Below are positions 20,049 to 31,400 of a stretch of DNA of 64,000 bases, piece by piece. The stretch is taken from positions 281,203-345,202 of the forward strand of contig JAPXFQ010000381.1 in NCBI GenBank assembly GCA_028564705.1, given 5' to 3'. Numbering within the stretch: the first letter of the stretch is position 1; the number at the start of each line of letters is the position of its first letter. This DNA comes from Apricaphanius iberus. Taxonomy: Eukaryota > Chordata > Actinopteri > Cyprinodontiformes > Aphaniidae. The position numbers and the translations under genes were made by a program. Under the pieces are notes generated by a model, which saw only the letters and a list, made by a program, of their open reading frames with translations, made no database searches and was not told the origin of the DNA.

Positions 20049-22420
20049 GGCAGCAGGTTCTGGTTCTGGTGATCCGGGTCTTACCAGAAGCTGCTGTCTG
20101 GAGGTGTGGAGATGTTTCACTGAAACATTCCTGCTTCCATTAAAGCGACCAGGAAGAGACGGGATGTAAAGATAAAACATAAACTGATCAGTTTGATCTG
20201 TGATGATGAGACGGTGACAGAATTCTGATAATTCCTGTTTCAGATTGATCTAATATCCAACATGTTTCCTGGCGTCTGGGTCAGAACTTTAACCAACAGG
20301 TTCTGCTAACGGTTCTGCTAACGGTTCATGACTGTTTTAGCCTTTAACATGTTTCCCTGTCGGGATGAAACATTCCTGCTCTGTGGTTCTCTGATGATTC
20401 TCCTCCACTGGAAGAAGGTCCAGGTTCTGGTTCTGGTTCTGGTTCTGGTGGTTCTTCCCTACAGGGAGCTTCTGTTAAAGCTGTTGAGCTTCTTCAAACA
20501 GACGGGAACACGTCCCTCTCTGTGAGACTGTGTGTTCAGCCGTCCTCATGGGGGCTCAGCCAATCACAGCTGGTTCTGACTGGACAGGAATGTGGGTCGA
20601 CCACAGAAGGAGAAAAATAAATAGAAAGGTATTTCCTGTGGGCTGCAGCGCCGAGAGAGAGCAGAGCGGCGGCTTACAGCCAATCACAGAGGTCCATCAG
20701 CGATCGGCGTTCTCAGGTTACCTGGACAGGTGACCCCACAGTTGCTGCTAGCATGAAGGGAGGCTGTGATGTTCCAGCTTCACCTGGATCACCAGATCAT
20801 CATTTATATAGCGCTTTTTGAGGCCCTCAAAGCACTTTACAATCATTCATTCTCACATTCAGAGCTGTGAGTCCGGCTCCAGAATAGTGGTTCTGCCAGA
20901 ACACTCAAAGCTCAGACGGTTCTTTTGGATCCATCGGGTTCTTCGGGAACCAGGAGGTTCTGAACTGTTTCTTCTTCATTCTGAAGCTTCCATAGATTTA
21001 CTTCCTGACCTTAAATAAGTTTGAGAAAAACACTGTGGAGAGAGAATCGGATCAGAACCAGCAGAGCTCCAGAGTTTCCACTCAGGGATTTTCCACAGAG
21101 TTCGTTTTTTTCCTGCCAGACTTCTGGAGTCTGTGGAGGAATGAGATCATGGAGCTGAAATGCAGCCAGGCTTTAACTGCTCTGGGTTTATCCAGCAGAA
21201 CCCAGCAGAACCCAGCAGAACCAACCCCCAGAATCAGAACAATTTAAACAAAGAAAAGAGTCAGACCTTCAGATGAAGCTGCGCTCCTCTTCCTCCTGCA
21301 GATCTTCATCTCCTCTTCCTCATCATCGCTCCTCTTCGCTCAAACAGAGAGAGAGAGGAGGTCTGTTTTCAATTCGCTCGCCCGCCCCGTCTCTCCTCAG
21401 GCAGGAAGTAACACACAGACACACACACACAGACTCACTCACACACACACACACACGCAGACACACACACACAGACTCACTCACACACACACACAGACAC
21501 ACACACACACACACAGACTCACACACACACACACACAGACACACAGTAGCTGTGTTAAAAGTCCAGTTCTGCTCCTAAACATGGAGGTTCTGCTGCATCG
21601 GTACCGGCCCAGCTCCTCAGGACGGGTCGGCTGCCGGAGAAACAGAACCTGGAGAGGAGGTGTGGGTTCAAGCTGAGCCTCAGTCCTGATCATGGACCAA
21701 CATCTGAGACGGTTCTGCTCCCTGTTGGACCCACAGCCTGAAACACCTGAAGGTCCAGAGTCCAAGCTGGTAAGGTGTACCTAATAAAGTGGCCTAGCGA
21801 GTCTCAGAGGGGCAGTACTGCTGGACTTTATGTTTCTGGCCTGTATGTATTTATATAATGGGAGTTAATGGGGCAGCCAAAGGAATTAAACTCTTCATTT
21901 CACCATGTTTGCTTATGAATCTCTAGCTCTATTCCTCTGGGAGTTCAGAGCGTCTCAGAGGTGGTTTGTTGTTGAATTTTTTCTGATTTATTTTAAAAAG
22001 AAAAATTTTAATTTGGACGAGTTCATCAGCCAATCAGGGTCAGTGGGCGGGACCATGAATGCTCATTGGCTGATAAGACACACCTGTAATTTTCATCAAA
22101 GCTACACTTCAACTGTTAGAGACAAAATGTGGAAATAGAAACCAGGAATTCAAATTATATGATTTTTTTAAACAATTTATTTAGCATAATGGTGCAGAAA
22201 ATAAGTATTTGATCAGTTATAAAAGTTCCACTCACTACTTTTACCTTGGTTGGGACTGACAGAGGTCAAAGGTTACCTGTAGGGCTTAGCAGGTTTTAAC
22301 AATCTTCCTGGTATTTTGGCTCATTCCTCCATGCAGATCTTATTAAGAGCTGAGATAGTTTTGATCAGCAGCCTGACCAGCACACAAAAAATCTACAGAA
22401 GATGATAGTGTGGAGCCAGG
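20049..22420. other. 5' flank of pdgfrb-like gene; intergenic
   Basis: The promoter of the minus-strand receptor should lie here, but no TATA box or clear element was identified. It includes a GGTTCT tract at 20423-20452, a GCGC-TTTTTGAGG...CTCAAAGCACTTTACAAT repeat at 20815-20845 and CA-rich DNA. Candidate non-coding exon ends near 21270-21410 are too weak to call. Confidence 0.45.
21411..21546. repeat. CA microsatellite
   Basis: Interrupted (CA)n with CAGACTCACTCA inserts, about 135 bp. Confidence 0.95.
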
Positions 22421-23596
22421 AACCACTGGGAACCAGGAACCCCTAGGAACCAGGAACCACTGGGAACCAGGAACCCCTAGGAACCAGGGACCCCTAGGAA
22501 CCAGGAACCCCTAGGAGCCAGGAACCACTGGGAACCAGGAACCCCTAGGAGCCAGGAACCACTGGGAACCAGGAACCCCTGGGAACCAGGAACCAATGGG
22601 AACCAGGAACCACTGGGAACCAGGAACCCCTGGGAACCAGGAACCACTGGGAGCCAGGAACCACTGGGAACCAGGAACCAATGGGAACCATGAACCACTG
22701 GAAACCAGGGACCCCTAGGAACCAGGAACCAATGGGAACCAGGAACCACTGGGAACCAGGAACCACTGGGAACCAGGAACCACTGGGAACCAGGAACCCC
22801 TGGGAACCAGGAACCACTGGGAGCCAGGAACCACTGGGAACCAGGAACCAATGGGAACCAGGAACCACTGGGAACCAGGGACCCATAGGAACCAGGAACC
22901 AATGGGAACCAGGAACCACTGGGAACCAGGAACCCCTGGGAACCAGGAACCACTGGGAACCAGGAACCCCTGGGAACCAGGAACCAATGGGAACCAGGAA
23001 CCACTGGGAACCAGGAACCAATGGGAACCAGGAACCACTGGGAACCAGGAACCCCTGGGAACCAGGAACCACTGGGAACCAGGAACCACTGGGAACCAGG
23101 AACCACTGGGAACCAGGAACCAATGGGAACCAGGAACCACTGGGAACCAGGAACCACTGGGAACCAGGAACCACTGGGAGCCAGGAACCACTGGGAACCA
23201 GGAACCAATGGGAACCAGGAACCACTGGAAACCAGGGACCCCTAGGAACCAGGAACCAATGGGAACCAGGAACCCCTGGGAACCAGGAACCAATGGGAAC
23301 CAGGAACCACTGGGAACCAGGAACCAATGGGAACCAGGAACCAATGGGAACCAGGAACCACTGGGAACCAGGAACCAATGGGAACCAGGAACCACTGGGA
23401 ACCAGGAACCACTGGGAGCCAGGAACCACTGGGAACCAGGAACCAATGGGAACCAGGAACCCTTGGGAACCAGGAACCACTATAAACCACTGGGAACCAG
23501 GAACCATTAGAACCCCTGGGAACCACTGGGAACCAGGAACCCTTGGGAACCAGAACCCCTAGGAACCAGGAGCCACTGGGAACCAGGAACCCCTAG
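22416..23596. repeat. 17-bp minisatellite, unit GGGAACCAGGAACCACT
   Basis: About 70 units with variants at the ACCACT/ACCAAT/ACCCCT positions. Open in several frames on both strands only because the unit lacks stops. Confidence 0.97.
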
Positions 23597-23599
23597 TTC

Positions 23600-25530
23600 T
23601 GGTTCCTCACGTTCTAGTGTCTCTGTGAACAGGACCCAGTGGGCCGATGCACCTCATTGGCTGTTCAACCAGCAGCATATTATAAACTCATCTATCCGCT
23701 TATTGGCTGATTTCTACAGGACGCTGGCTAATGATCCAATGAAATCCTTCAGCCCTCCTAAGGCCCGCCCCTCTCTAACTACAGCTGTATTCTCACACAG
23801 AGTGGCTGAAAAACAATCTAAACTAATAGTTTATTTGGTTCTAGTTTAGAATAAGCAGATAACTGATAATGAATGAATTATATTCAGCTTTTTATCCAGA
23901 TGTGTATTTGGCTGAGTGGTTAGCATCCATCAGTGGGTGGAGGTGATGGTGTTCTCTGCAGGCCATGATGGATCTGTGTTCAGTGCTGATCAATGTGGTT
24001 TTATAGACCATTAATAAGTTCATGAAAGGAGGAAAATATCACCAAATTCTATAACTGGTATGTGTAAAACCAGTGGTACTCAAGCTCCCCCTAGTGGTAC
24101 TTGGAGGAAAGTTCTACATATTTTTTTAAATAAAAAACATTCAAAAATGTATAATTCACACGATGTGGCTGACATACCAATAAATAACCATTTTAGGGGT
24201 AAATAAGCCTCCTTTGTTACCTTCCCTACTGAAGGTTCAGGTTGGTCCGAATACTCGGAGAGTTCGTCATTTTCTCAGATGGTACACTGTAAAAAGAAAT
24301 ACTGCATTATGCAGTAAAGATAACGTTTGGTATTTAATAGGATTATCTTAATAGATAATATGGACCGTTGAATTATGTTTTTATCAGCCCAACACGCAGA
24401 ATAGAGTCACAATAGATTAACACTAAAATGTATGATAATTTAGGTAGAAACAGGTTTTATGAGGCTGATGTGACAGAAACAGGTAAATATGAATGCAGGT
24501 AAGGCAGAAGGTCAAATAAATGATTAATAAAACGATAACACGGATCAGAACCGGTCCAGTTCATTTATGTTTAACATCTATCTTGTTTTACTGTAATTCT
24601 CCTTCATGAATATGGCGTATAGGACACAGATTCTGATGGTGGATCCGTCTTCTGGACCAGAACCAGGGTTTTAGGATGGTTTGGTTCGGGATGTTCTTGG
24701 TTGATTTATCGGTTATTTCATGAAATAAAGACCAACGTTTTACTGTAGCTGCTGCTTTTCTTTCTGTCGCTCTGAGATAAAAGTTTTATTAGAACTTCTC
24801 AGGTTCAAAAGGAGAAAAATGAAAAGTTTAACTATGATTCCAGATTTATTTGATGACTTTTGCTGCTGTAAGAACAGAGAAACGTGTCTCAGGTTCTGGA
24901 CCTCAACATTAACACAGGATGAGGGTTCATGGGCCGATCTGGGCCCAGAGGGATGGTTCTGGTGAAGCTGGGGTCAGAACGGGTCAGAACATCAAACACC
25001 TGAAGTTCTGACTCTGATGTGGGTTTGACACACAAAGCTTCACTTAACACACACACACTCCAGCATGACTCAACAGAGCAGAGGAAGCCCCGCCCAGATT
25101 CCTGCAGCAGGTAGAACAGGTGAGGCGACACTGTAAAGCTTTCAGTCAGTTTAACCCGCCTGCTTCTGAGGGTTCTGCTGTAGCTGGATCCGGTTCCTGC
25201 TACGCTTCAGGCTCATCCCGGTCCTGACCAGAACCTCTGTGGGATCGTCTGCTTTTGGCTCTGGAAACCTCCAGCATGTCAGACTGGACCGGACCAGAAC
25301 CCTGAGAGTTCTGCAGCTCCAGAGAAGCCGTGTCGGTCCTCACAGGGACAGAAAAACACAGGCAGCCTCCAGAGACGAGAGCAGACACACCTGGTTCCAC
25401 AGGTAGCGGTCCAGACAGGTGAACAGGTGAGCTGCTGAGACCCTGAGGAGACGATATCAAGGTAAGAACCGGGACATCAGCTGTTTTTCTCAGGTAAAAC
25501 TCACCTGTACAGGTAGAACTTTCCCTGTAC
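23600..25530. other. Intergenic sequence
   Basis: No exon or known element recognised. Short frames at 24889-25131 and 25200-25460 on the minus strand have no splice context or domain. Confidence 0.4.
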
Positions 25531-25549
25531 AGCTGAAGCTCACCTGTAC
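25531..25549. repeat. Left copy of inverted repeat bounding the minisatellite
   Basis: AGCTGAAGCTCACCTGTAC; its exact reverse complement is at 26848-26866. Confidence 0.85.
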
Positions 25550-26847
25550 ATGTGAGTTTTACATGTGAGTTTTACCTGTACATGGGAGTTTTACCTGTAC
25601 AGGTGAGTTTTACCTGTACATGTGAGTTTTACCTGTACATGTGAGTTTTACATGTGAGTTTTACCTGTACATGGGAGTTTTACCTGTACAGGTGAGTTTT
25701 ACATGTGAGTTTTACCTGTACATGGGAGTTTTACCTGTACAGGTGAGTTTTACCTGTACATGGGACTTTTACATGTACATGGGAGTTTTACCTGTACAGG
25801 TGAGTTTTACCTGTACATGTGAGTTTTACCTGTACATGGGAGTTTTACATGTGAGTTTTACCTGTACATGTGAGTTTTACCTGTACATTGGAGTTTTACC
25901 TGTACATGTGAGTTTTATCTGTACATGTGAGTTTTACCTGTACATGGGAGTTTTACCTGTACATGTGAGTTTTACCTGTACAGGTGAGTTTTACATGTGA
26001 GTTTTACCTGTACATGTGAGTTTTACCTGTACATGTGAGTTTTACCTGTACAGGTGAGTTTTACATGTGAGTTTTACCTGTACATGTGAGTTTTACCTGT
26101 ACATGTGAGTTTTACCTGTACATGTGAGTTTTACCTGTACATGTGAGTTTTACCTGTACATGGGAGTTTTACATGTGAGTTTTACCTGTACATGGGAGTT
26201 TTACCTGTACATGTGAGTTTTACCTGTACAGGTGAGTTTTACCTGTACATGTGAGTTTTACCTGTACATGGGAGTTTTATCTGTACATGGGAGTTTTACC
26301 TGTACATGTGAGTTTTACATGTGAGTTTTACCTGTACATGGGAGTTTTACCTGTACATGTGAGTTTTACCTGTACATGTGAGTTTTACCTGTACAGGTGA
26401 GTTTTACCTGTACATGGGAGTTTTACCTGTACAGGTGAGTTTTACCTGTACATGTGAGTTTTACCTGTACAGGTGAGTTTTACCTGTAATAGGTGAGTTT
26501 TACCTGTACAGGTGAGTTTTACCTGTACATGTGAGTTTTACCTGTACAGGTGAGTTTTACCTGTACATGTGAGTTTTACCTGTACATGGGAGTTTTACCT
26601 GTACATGTGAGTTTTACCTGTACATGTGAGTTTTACCTGTACAGGTGAGTTTTACCTGTACATGGGAGTTTTACCTGTACAGGTGAGTTTTACCTGTACA
26701 TGGGACTTTTACATGTACAGGTGAGTTTTACCTGTACATGTGAGTTTTACCTGTACAAGTGAGTTTTACCTGTACAGGTGAGTTTTACCTGTACATGGGA
26801 GTTTTACCTGTACATGTGAGTTTTACCTGTACAAGTGAGTTTTACCT
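25550..26847. repeat. Minisatellite with splice-donor-like core CAGGTGAGTTTTACCTGTA
   Basis: About 65 units, mostly 20 bp (GAGTTTTACCTGTACATGT and its AGGT, GGGA forms) with some 14-bp units lacking CCTGTA. Many copies carry the exact CAGGTGAGT donor consensus. Confidence 0.96.
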
Positions 26848-26866
26848 GTACAGGTGAGCTTCAGCT
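26848..26866. repeat. Right copy of inverted repeat bounding the minisatellite
   Basis: GTACAGGTGAGCTTCAGCT, exact reverse complement of 25531-25549. Confidence 0.85.
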
Positions 26867-26869
26867 CCA

Positions 26870-27904
26870 GAAGCCAGCCTCTCAGTAGAATAGCAGGTGT
26901 GTCTGTGGGCAGGTGACCCAGGTTCATGTTTTATGGAAGGAAACTTTTCAGATCTACTTTTAGTTTTGACACAAATTGATTTAGATTTAATGTTTTATAT
27001 CCAGAAGTTAACCTGGTCGGGTTTATTATCGGTACCGGACTGGTTCTACCTGAACTACAACAGATAACATGTACTGGTTCCAGTGCAGAACCGTGGTAGA
27101 ACATGGATCAGGATGTTTGCCTTCATCCTCATCCTCTCCCGTCTGCTGTTGGCTTCAGCCCTGCCTGGTTCTGTCTGATCCGGTTCTGGGTTCTGCTGGA
27201 TCTGCTATATCAACCGTTACCGCCTCGTTCAGTAATCCCCTCCTAACACGACTTTGATCCTCTGTTGGTTCTGGGTTCTGTCCTCCTGGTTCCTCCGGGT
27301 TTCTCCCAGGTTCTGGAGCTGAGATGTTCCCATCTTTGGTCTCCAGCTGGTTTCTAGTCAGAACTCTGAGCTCGGACCTCCTGCTCCGTCTCTGGAACGG
27401 TCGGGTCCAAACTGGCACAAGTTCTGGTCTTCACGGTTCGGTTGGATGTTTTCTGGAAGCTGTAACTGAAACAGTGATGGGTCATGTGACCTTTGGATGG
27501 TTATCGGGTCAACAGGAGGTCAACCTCAGTGCTTAACCGTTTGGTCTCCCCTCCTGCTGGGTTCTGGTCTTCCAGTATCCGGTCCAGGAGCAGAACCGGG
27601 TGCTCAGAGGGAGACCAGAACCACTGATCCTCTCTAACTGATACCATAGAGGCAAACTAACAGGTGTTTATCAGGAACTGGGCGGATCTGATCATCAGCA
27701 GGCTCCTCCCACCATCCACCTGTGCTCCTGTTACATCATCTTTACCGCATGAAGCGCTAAATCCTGACTGGACCAAAGGTTCTACTGCAGGAACTCAGGA
27801 AGCTGCAGGTATGATGGGCGGAGCCTGCAGGAAGGACCAATCAGCTGCCTCCCTTTACTTCATACTAATGATTAATCTCCAGATGCAGAATTAATCTGAT
27901 GGTT

Positions 27905-27942
<38 letters not shown>

Positions 27943-28331
27943 TACCTAAGTAGAAATCTGTGTCGGTATGAGTGAATGGGAACATCTAGCATGCTACTAG
28001 TTCCCATTCACTTACATTGGTTCATGCTAAGCTAAAGCAAACAGCAGAATGACTGGGCTGGTTACTAAATGATTGTTAATTATTTCTATAATTCTGAGGA
28101 AGATGGAAACAGACGGTTTGACTGGAATATTACTTTAAATATTAAAGTCCCATCGCTTTAATCTGATGTGTCGCCTCATCTTATCAGATAGATGTTTTTA
28201 AGCTTCAAACCCAGATTAGATTGATGTTTGTGTATTCATGCAACATTCCATCACCTGGGCAGGTGTGTCTTCATTAGGAGGAAGACTTCTATGGATTTGC
28301 TCTGATGGATTTCTGTGTTCCTCCTCAGCAG
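26870..28331. other. Region upstream of the first ARAP-like coding exon
   Basis: No SAM-domain exon or convincing 5' exon was found. It has an ATT microsatellite at 27906-27945. The ARAP promoter and 5' UTR exon should lie here or further left. Confidence 0.4.
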
Positions 28332-28334
28332 ATG
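28320..28334 (+). promoter_or_regulatory. NAGNAG tandem splice acceptor next to the ARAP start codon
   Basis: CCTCCTCAGCAGATG: two overlapping acceptors three bases apart, immediately before the ATG. Both uses leave the reading frame unchanged. Confidence 0.55.
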
Positions 28335-28408
28335 GCTCCTCCTCCGACTCCTCCTGTTCCCAAACCTCGGCTTCACTCTACCAAGAGCTCCCCCTGCTAC
28401 CTGAACAG
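28332..28408 (+). CDS. ARAP-like exon 1 (first recognised coding exon)
   Basis: Reads MAPPPTPPVPKPRLHSTK, an SH3-ligand-like proline motif common near ARAP N-termini. It begins at a tandem CAGCAG acceptor, so either splice leaves the ATG intact. Donor CAG|GTGATT, two phase bases. Confidence 0.75.
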
Positions 28409-31400
28409 GTGATTCAGGTTCTTTATTGTCATTGTAAGATACAACAAAACATCAGAGACACCATAGAATCAAGTTCATTAATAAACTATTTGAATAATTG
28501 GCGATAAAATGCACTCATAAGGTACATAGAAATACCAGCTGCTTAGTAAACCTAAAAACTGAGACTAAAATTTGCTGTTTGGAATGAAAAATGGCTTTAG
28601 GATAAAAATAATAAGTTACCTGCTAGTTGTTACCCGCTACCTGTTAGCTACTACCTCCTAGTTGTTACCTGCTACCTGTTAGCTACTACCTGCTAGTTGT
28701 TACCTGCTACCTGCCATGTGCTACCTGTTACTTCCTACCTGTTACTTCCTACCTGTTACTTCCTACCTGTTACCTGCTACTGGCTACCTGCTAGTTGTTA
28801 CCTGCTACCTTCTACCTGCCATGTGCTATCTGTTACTTCCTACCTGTTACCTGATAGTTTTTAGCTGCTACCTGTTGCTTCCTACCTGTTACCTGATATC
28901 TGCTAGTTGTTACCTTCTACCTGTTACATGCTACCTGTTACCAGCTACCTGTTACTTCCTACCTGTTACCTGCTACCGGCTACCTGGTAGTTGTTACCTG
29001 TTACATGCTACCTGTTACCTGGTATGTGCTACCTGCTACCTGTTCCCTCCTACCTGCTGCCTGTTACCTGTTATTTCCTACCTGTTACCTGCTACCAGCT
29101 ACCTGTTACCTGCTACCTGTTACTTCCTACCTGTTACCTGGTACCTGCTACCTGTTATCTGCTACCTGTTAGCTACTACCTGCTTGTTGTTACCTGCTAC
29201 CTGCCATGTGCTAGCTGTTACTTCCTACCTGTTACTTACTACCTGTTACCTGCTACTGGCTACCTACTAGTTGTTACCTGCTACCTTCTACCTGCCATGT
29301 GCTACCTGTTACTTCCTACCTGTTACCTGCTACCGGCTACCTGCGAATTGTTACCTGTTACCTGATATCTGCTAGTTGTTACCTGCTACCTGCTACCTGT
29401 TACCTGCTACCTGCCATGTGCTACCTGTTACTTCATACCTGTTACTTCCTACCTGTTAACTGCTACCGGCTACCTGCTATGTGTTACCTTCTACCTGTTA
29501 CATGCTACCTGTTACCAGCTACCTGTTACTTCCTACCTGTTACCTGCTTCCTGTTACCAGCTACCTGTTACTTCCTACCCCTTACTTGCTACCTGCTAGT
29601 TGTTACCTGCTACCTGTTACCAGCTACATGTTACCTGTTACTTCCTACCTGTTACCGGCTACCTGCTAGTTGTTAAATGCTATGTGCTACCTGTTCCCTC
29701 CTACCTGCTGCCTGTTACCTGTTATTTTCCTTCCTGTTACCTGCTACCTGTTACCTGCTACCTGTTACTTCATACCTGCTGCCTGCTAATTGTTACCTGC
29801 TACCTGTTAGCTACTACCTGTGTCCTGCTACCTGCTGCCTGTTACCTGTTACTTCCTACCTGTTACCTGCTACCGGCTACCTGCGAATTGTTACCTGTTA
29901 CCTGATATCTGCTAGTTGTTACCTGCTACCTGCTACCTGTTACCTGCTACCTGCCATGTGCTACCTGTTACTTCATACCTGTTACTTCCTACCTGTTAAC
30001 TGCTACCGGCTACCTGCTAGTTGTTACCTTCTACCTGTTACATGCTACCTGTTACCAGCTACCTGTTACTTCCTACCTGTTACCTGCTTCCTGTTACCAG
30101 CTACCTGTTACTTCCTACCCCTTACTTGCTACCTGCTAGTTGTTACCTGCTACCTGTTACCAGCTACATGTTACCTGTTACTTCCTACCTGTTACCTGCT
30201 ACCGGCTACCTGCTAGTTGTTACCTGCTATGTGCTACCTGTTCCCTCCTACCTGCTGCCTGTTACCTGTTATTTTCCTACCTGTTACCTGCTACCTGTTA
30301 CCTGCTACCTGTTACTTCATACCTGCTGCCTGCTAATTGTTACCTGCTACCTGTTAGCTACTACCTGTGTCCTGCTACCTGCTGCCTGTTACCTGTTACT
30401 TCCTACCTGTTACCTGCTACCTGTTACCAGCTACCTGTTACTTCCTACCTGCTGCCTGTTACTTGTTATTTCCTACCTGCTACCCGTTACCTGCTCGGCC
30501 ATTAAAACCAACTCAGACTGACCCAGACTTTGTGTTTCAGAGACCCGGCTCATCAAAGTCTGCCATTGGGTTCCTCCAGAGGACGTTACCTGAGCACAGG
30601 TAAGCTCCCTGGTCAGCAGCAGTTTTCCTACAGGTTGACACAAAATGGAGGAGAAACTGGCCCAGATCTCCAACCTGGTTTAAACCACCTGCAAACATGC
30701 GGTCTGACCAGCAGGTTTATAACAACCTTAGAACTCCTGCTGTTGGTGGTTCAGCCATCTTGGAGCCTCAGCGATACTGAGACTGACCAATCAGCTGTGT
30801 CGTCTCATCTAGGGCACAGTGGGGGTGTCAGAGGCTCCGCCCTTCAGTGGTTCGTCTCTGTGACCCTCGTCTTCCTGGTTAACCTGTCCCCCAGGGCTCC
30901 GTTCTTCTTCTTATTGCGGTCGCTTCCATCATCATGCTGACCACTCTCAGATTGAAAGCCTCTGATTGGCTCCAAAAGCATCAAGGACCAATGGCGTTCC
31001 AACATTAAGATCAGACTCAGCTCCTTTGTTTGGACCCAGTTAGATACTCCACCTCTGGATCTGCATCTCTTCTAATCAATACGAAATTTGTTTGCAAATG
31101 AATGTTTAAAAACTCCATAAACAGATAATTTCTGGTGGTGAGTCCAGTTACTCTGCAGTGATGTCATCATCTGACACGGAGCAGCTCACCTGGAAACACC
31201 TGATTAGTTCTGAGGGAAACCTTCTTGAATCAGGAAGAAAACGGTTTCTTTTATCAGGAATGATCCTGTTTTTCTTCTGGAGGAATCTGGACCTCAGGAA
31301 CCAGAACCATAATCCAAACAAAAGAAAGAACATGGGCTCTGTTACAAAGTTTAGTTTTTGTTCTGATCCAGTAAAAGATTCTCTGAACTGATTAAATGTC

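Noticed and set aside
21273..21412. 5' UTR exon or CpG promoter of the receptor gene
   Set aside because: Some GC and purine-rich sequence, but no convincing donor or start signal.
22477..23562. Several frames of 220-320 codons on both strands (GSWFPVV, EPGTTGNQ repeats)
   Set aside because: Products of a 17-bp stop-free repeat unit; open in multiple frames and both strands.
28716..30521. Overlapping frames rich in Cys-Tyr-Leu-Pro
   Set aside because: Intronic short-unit minisatellite.
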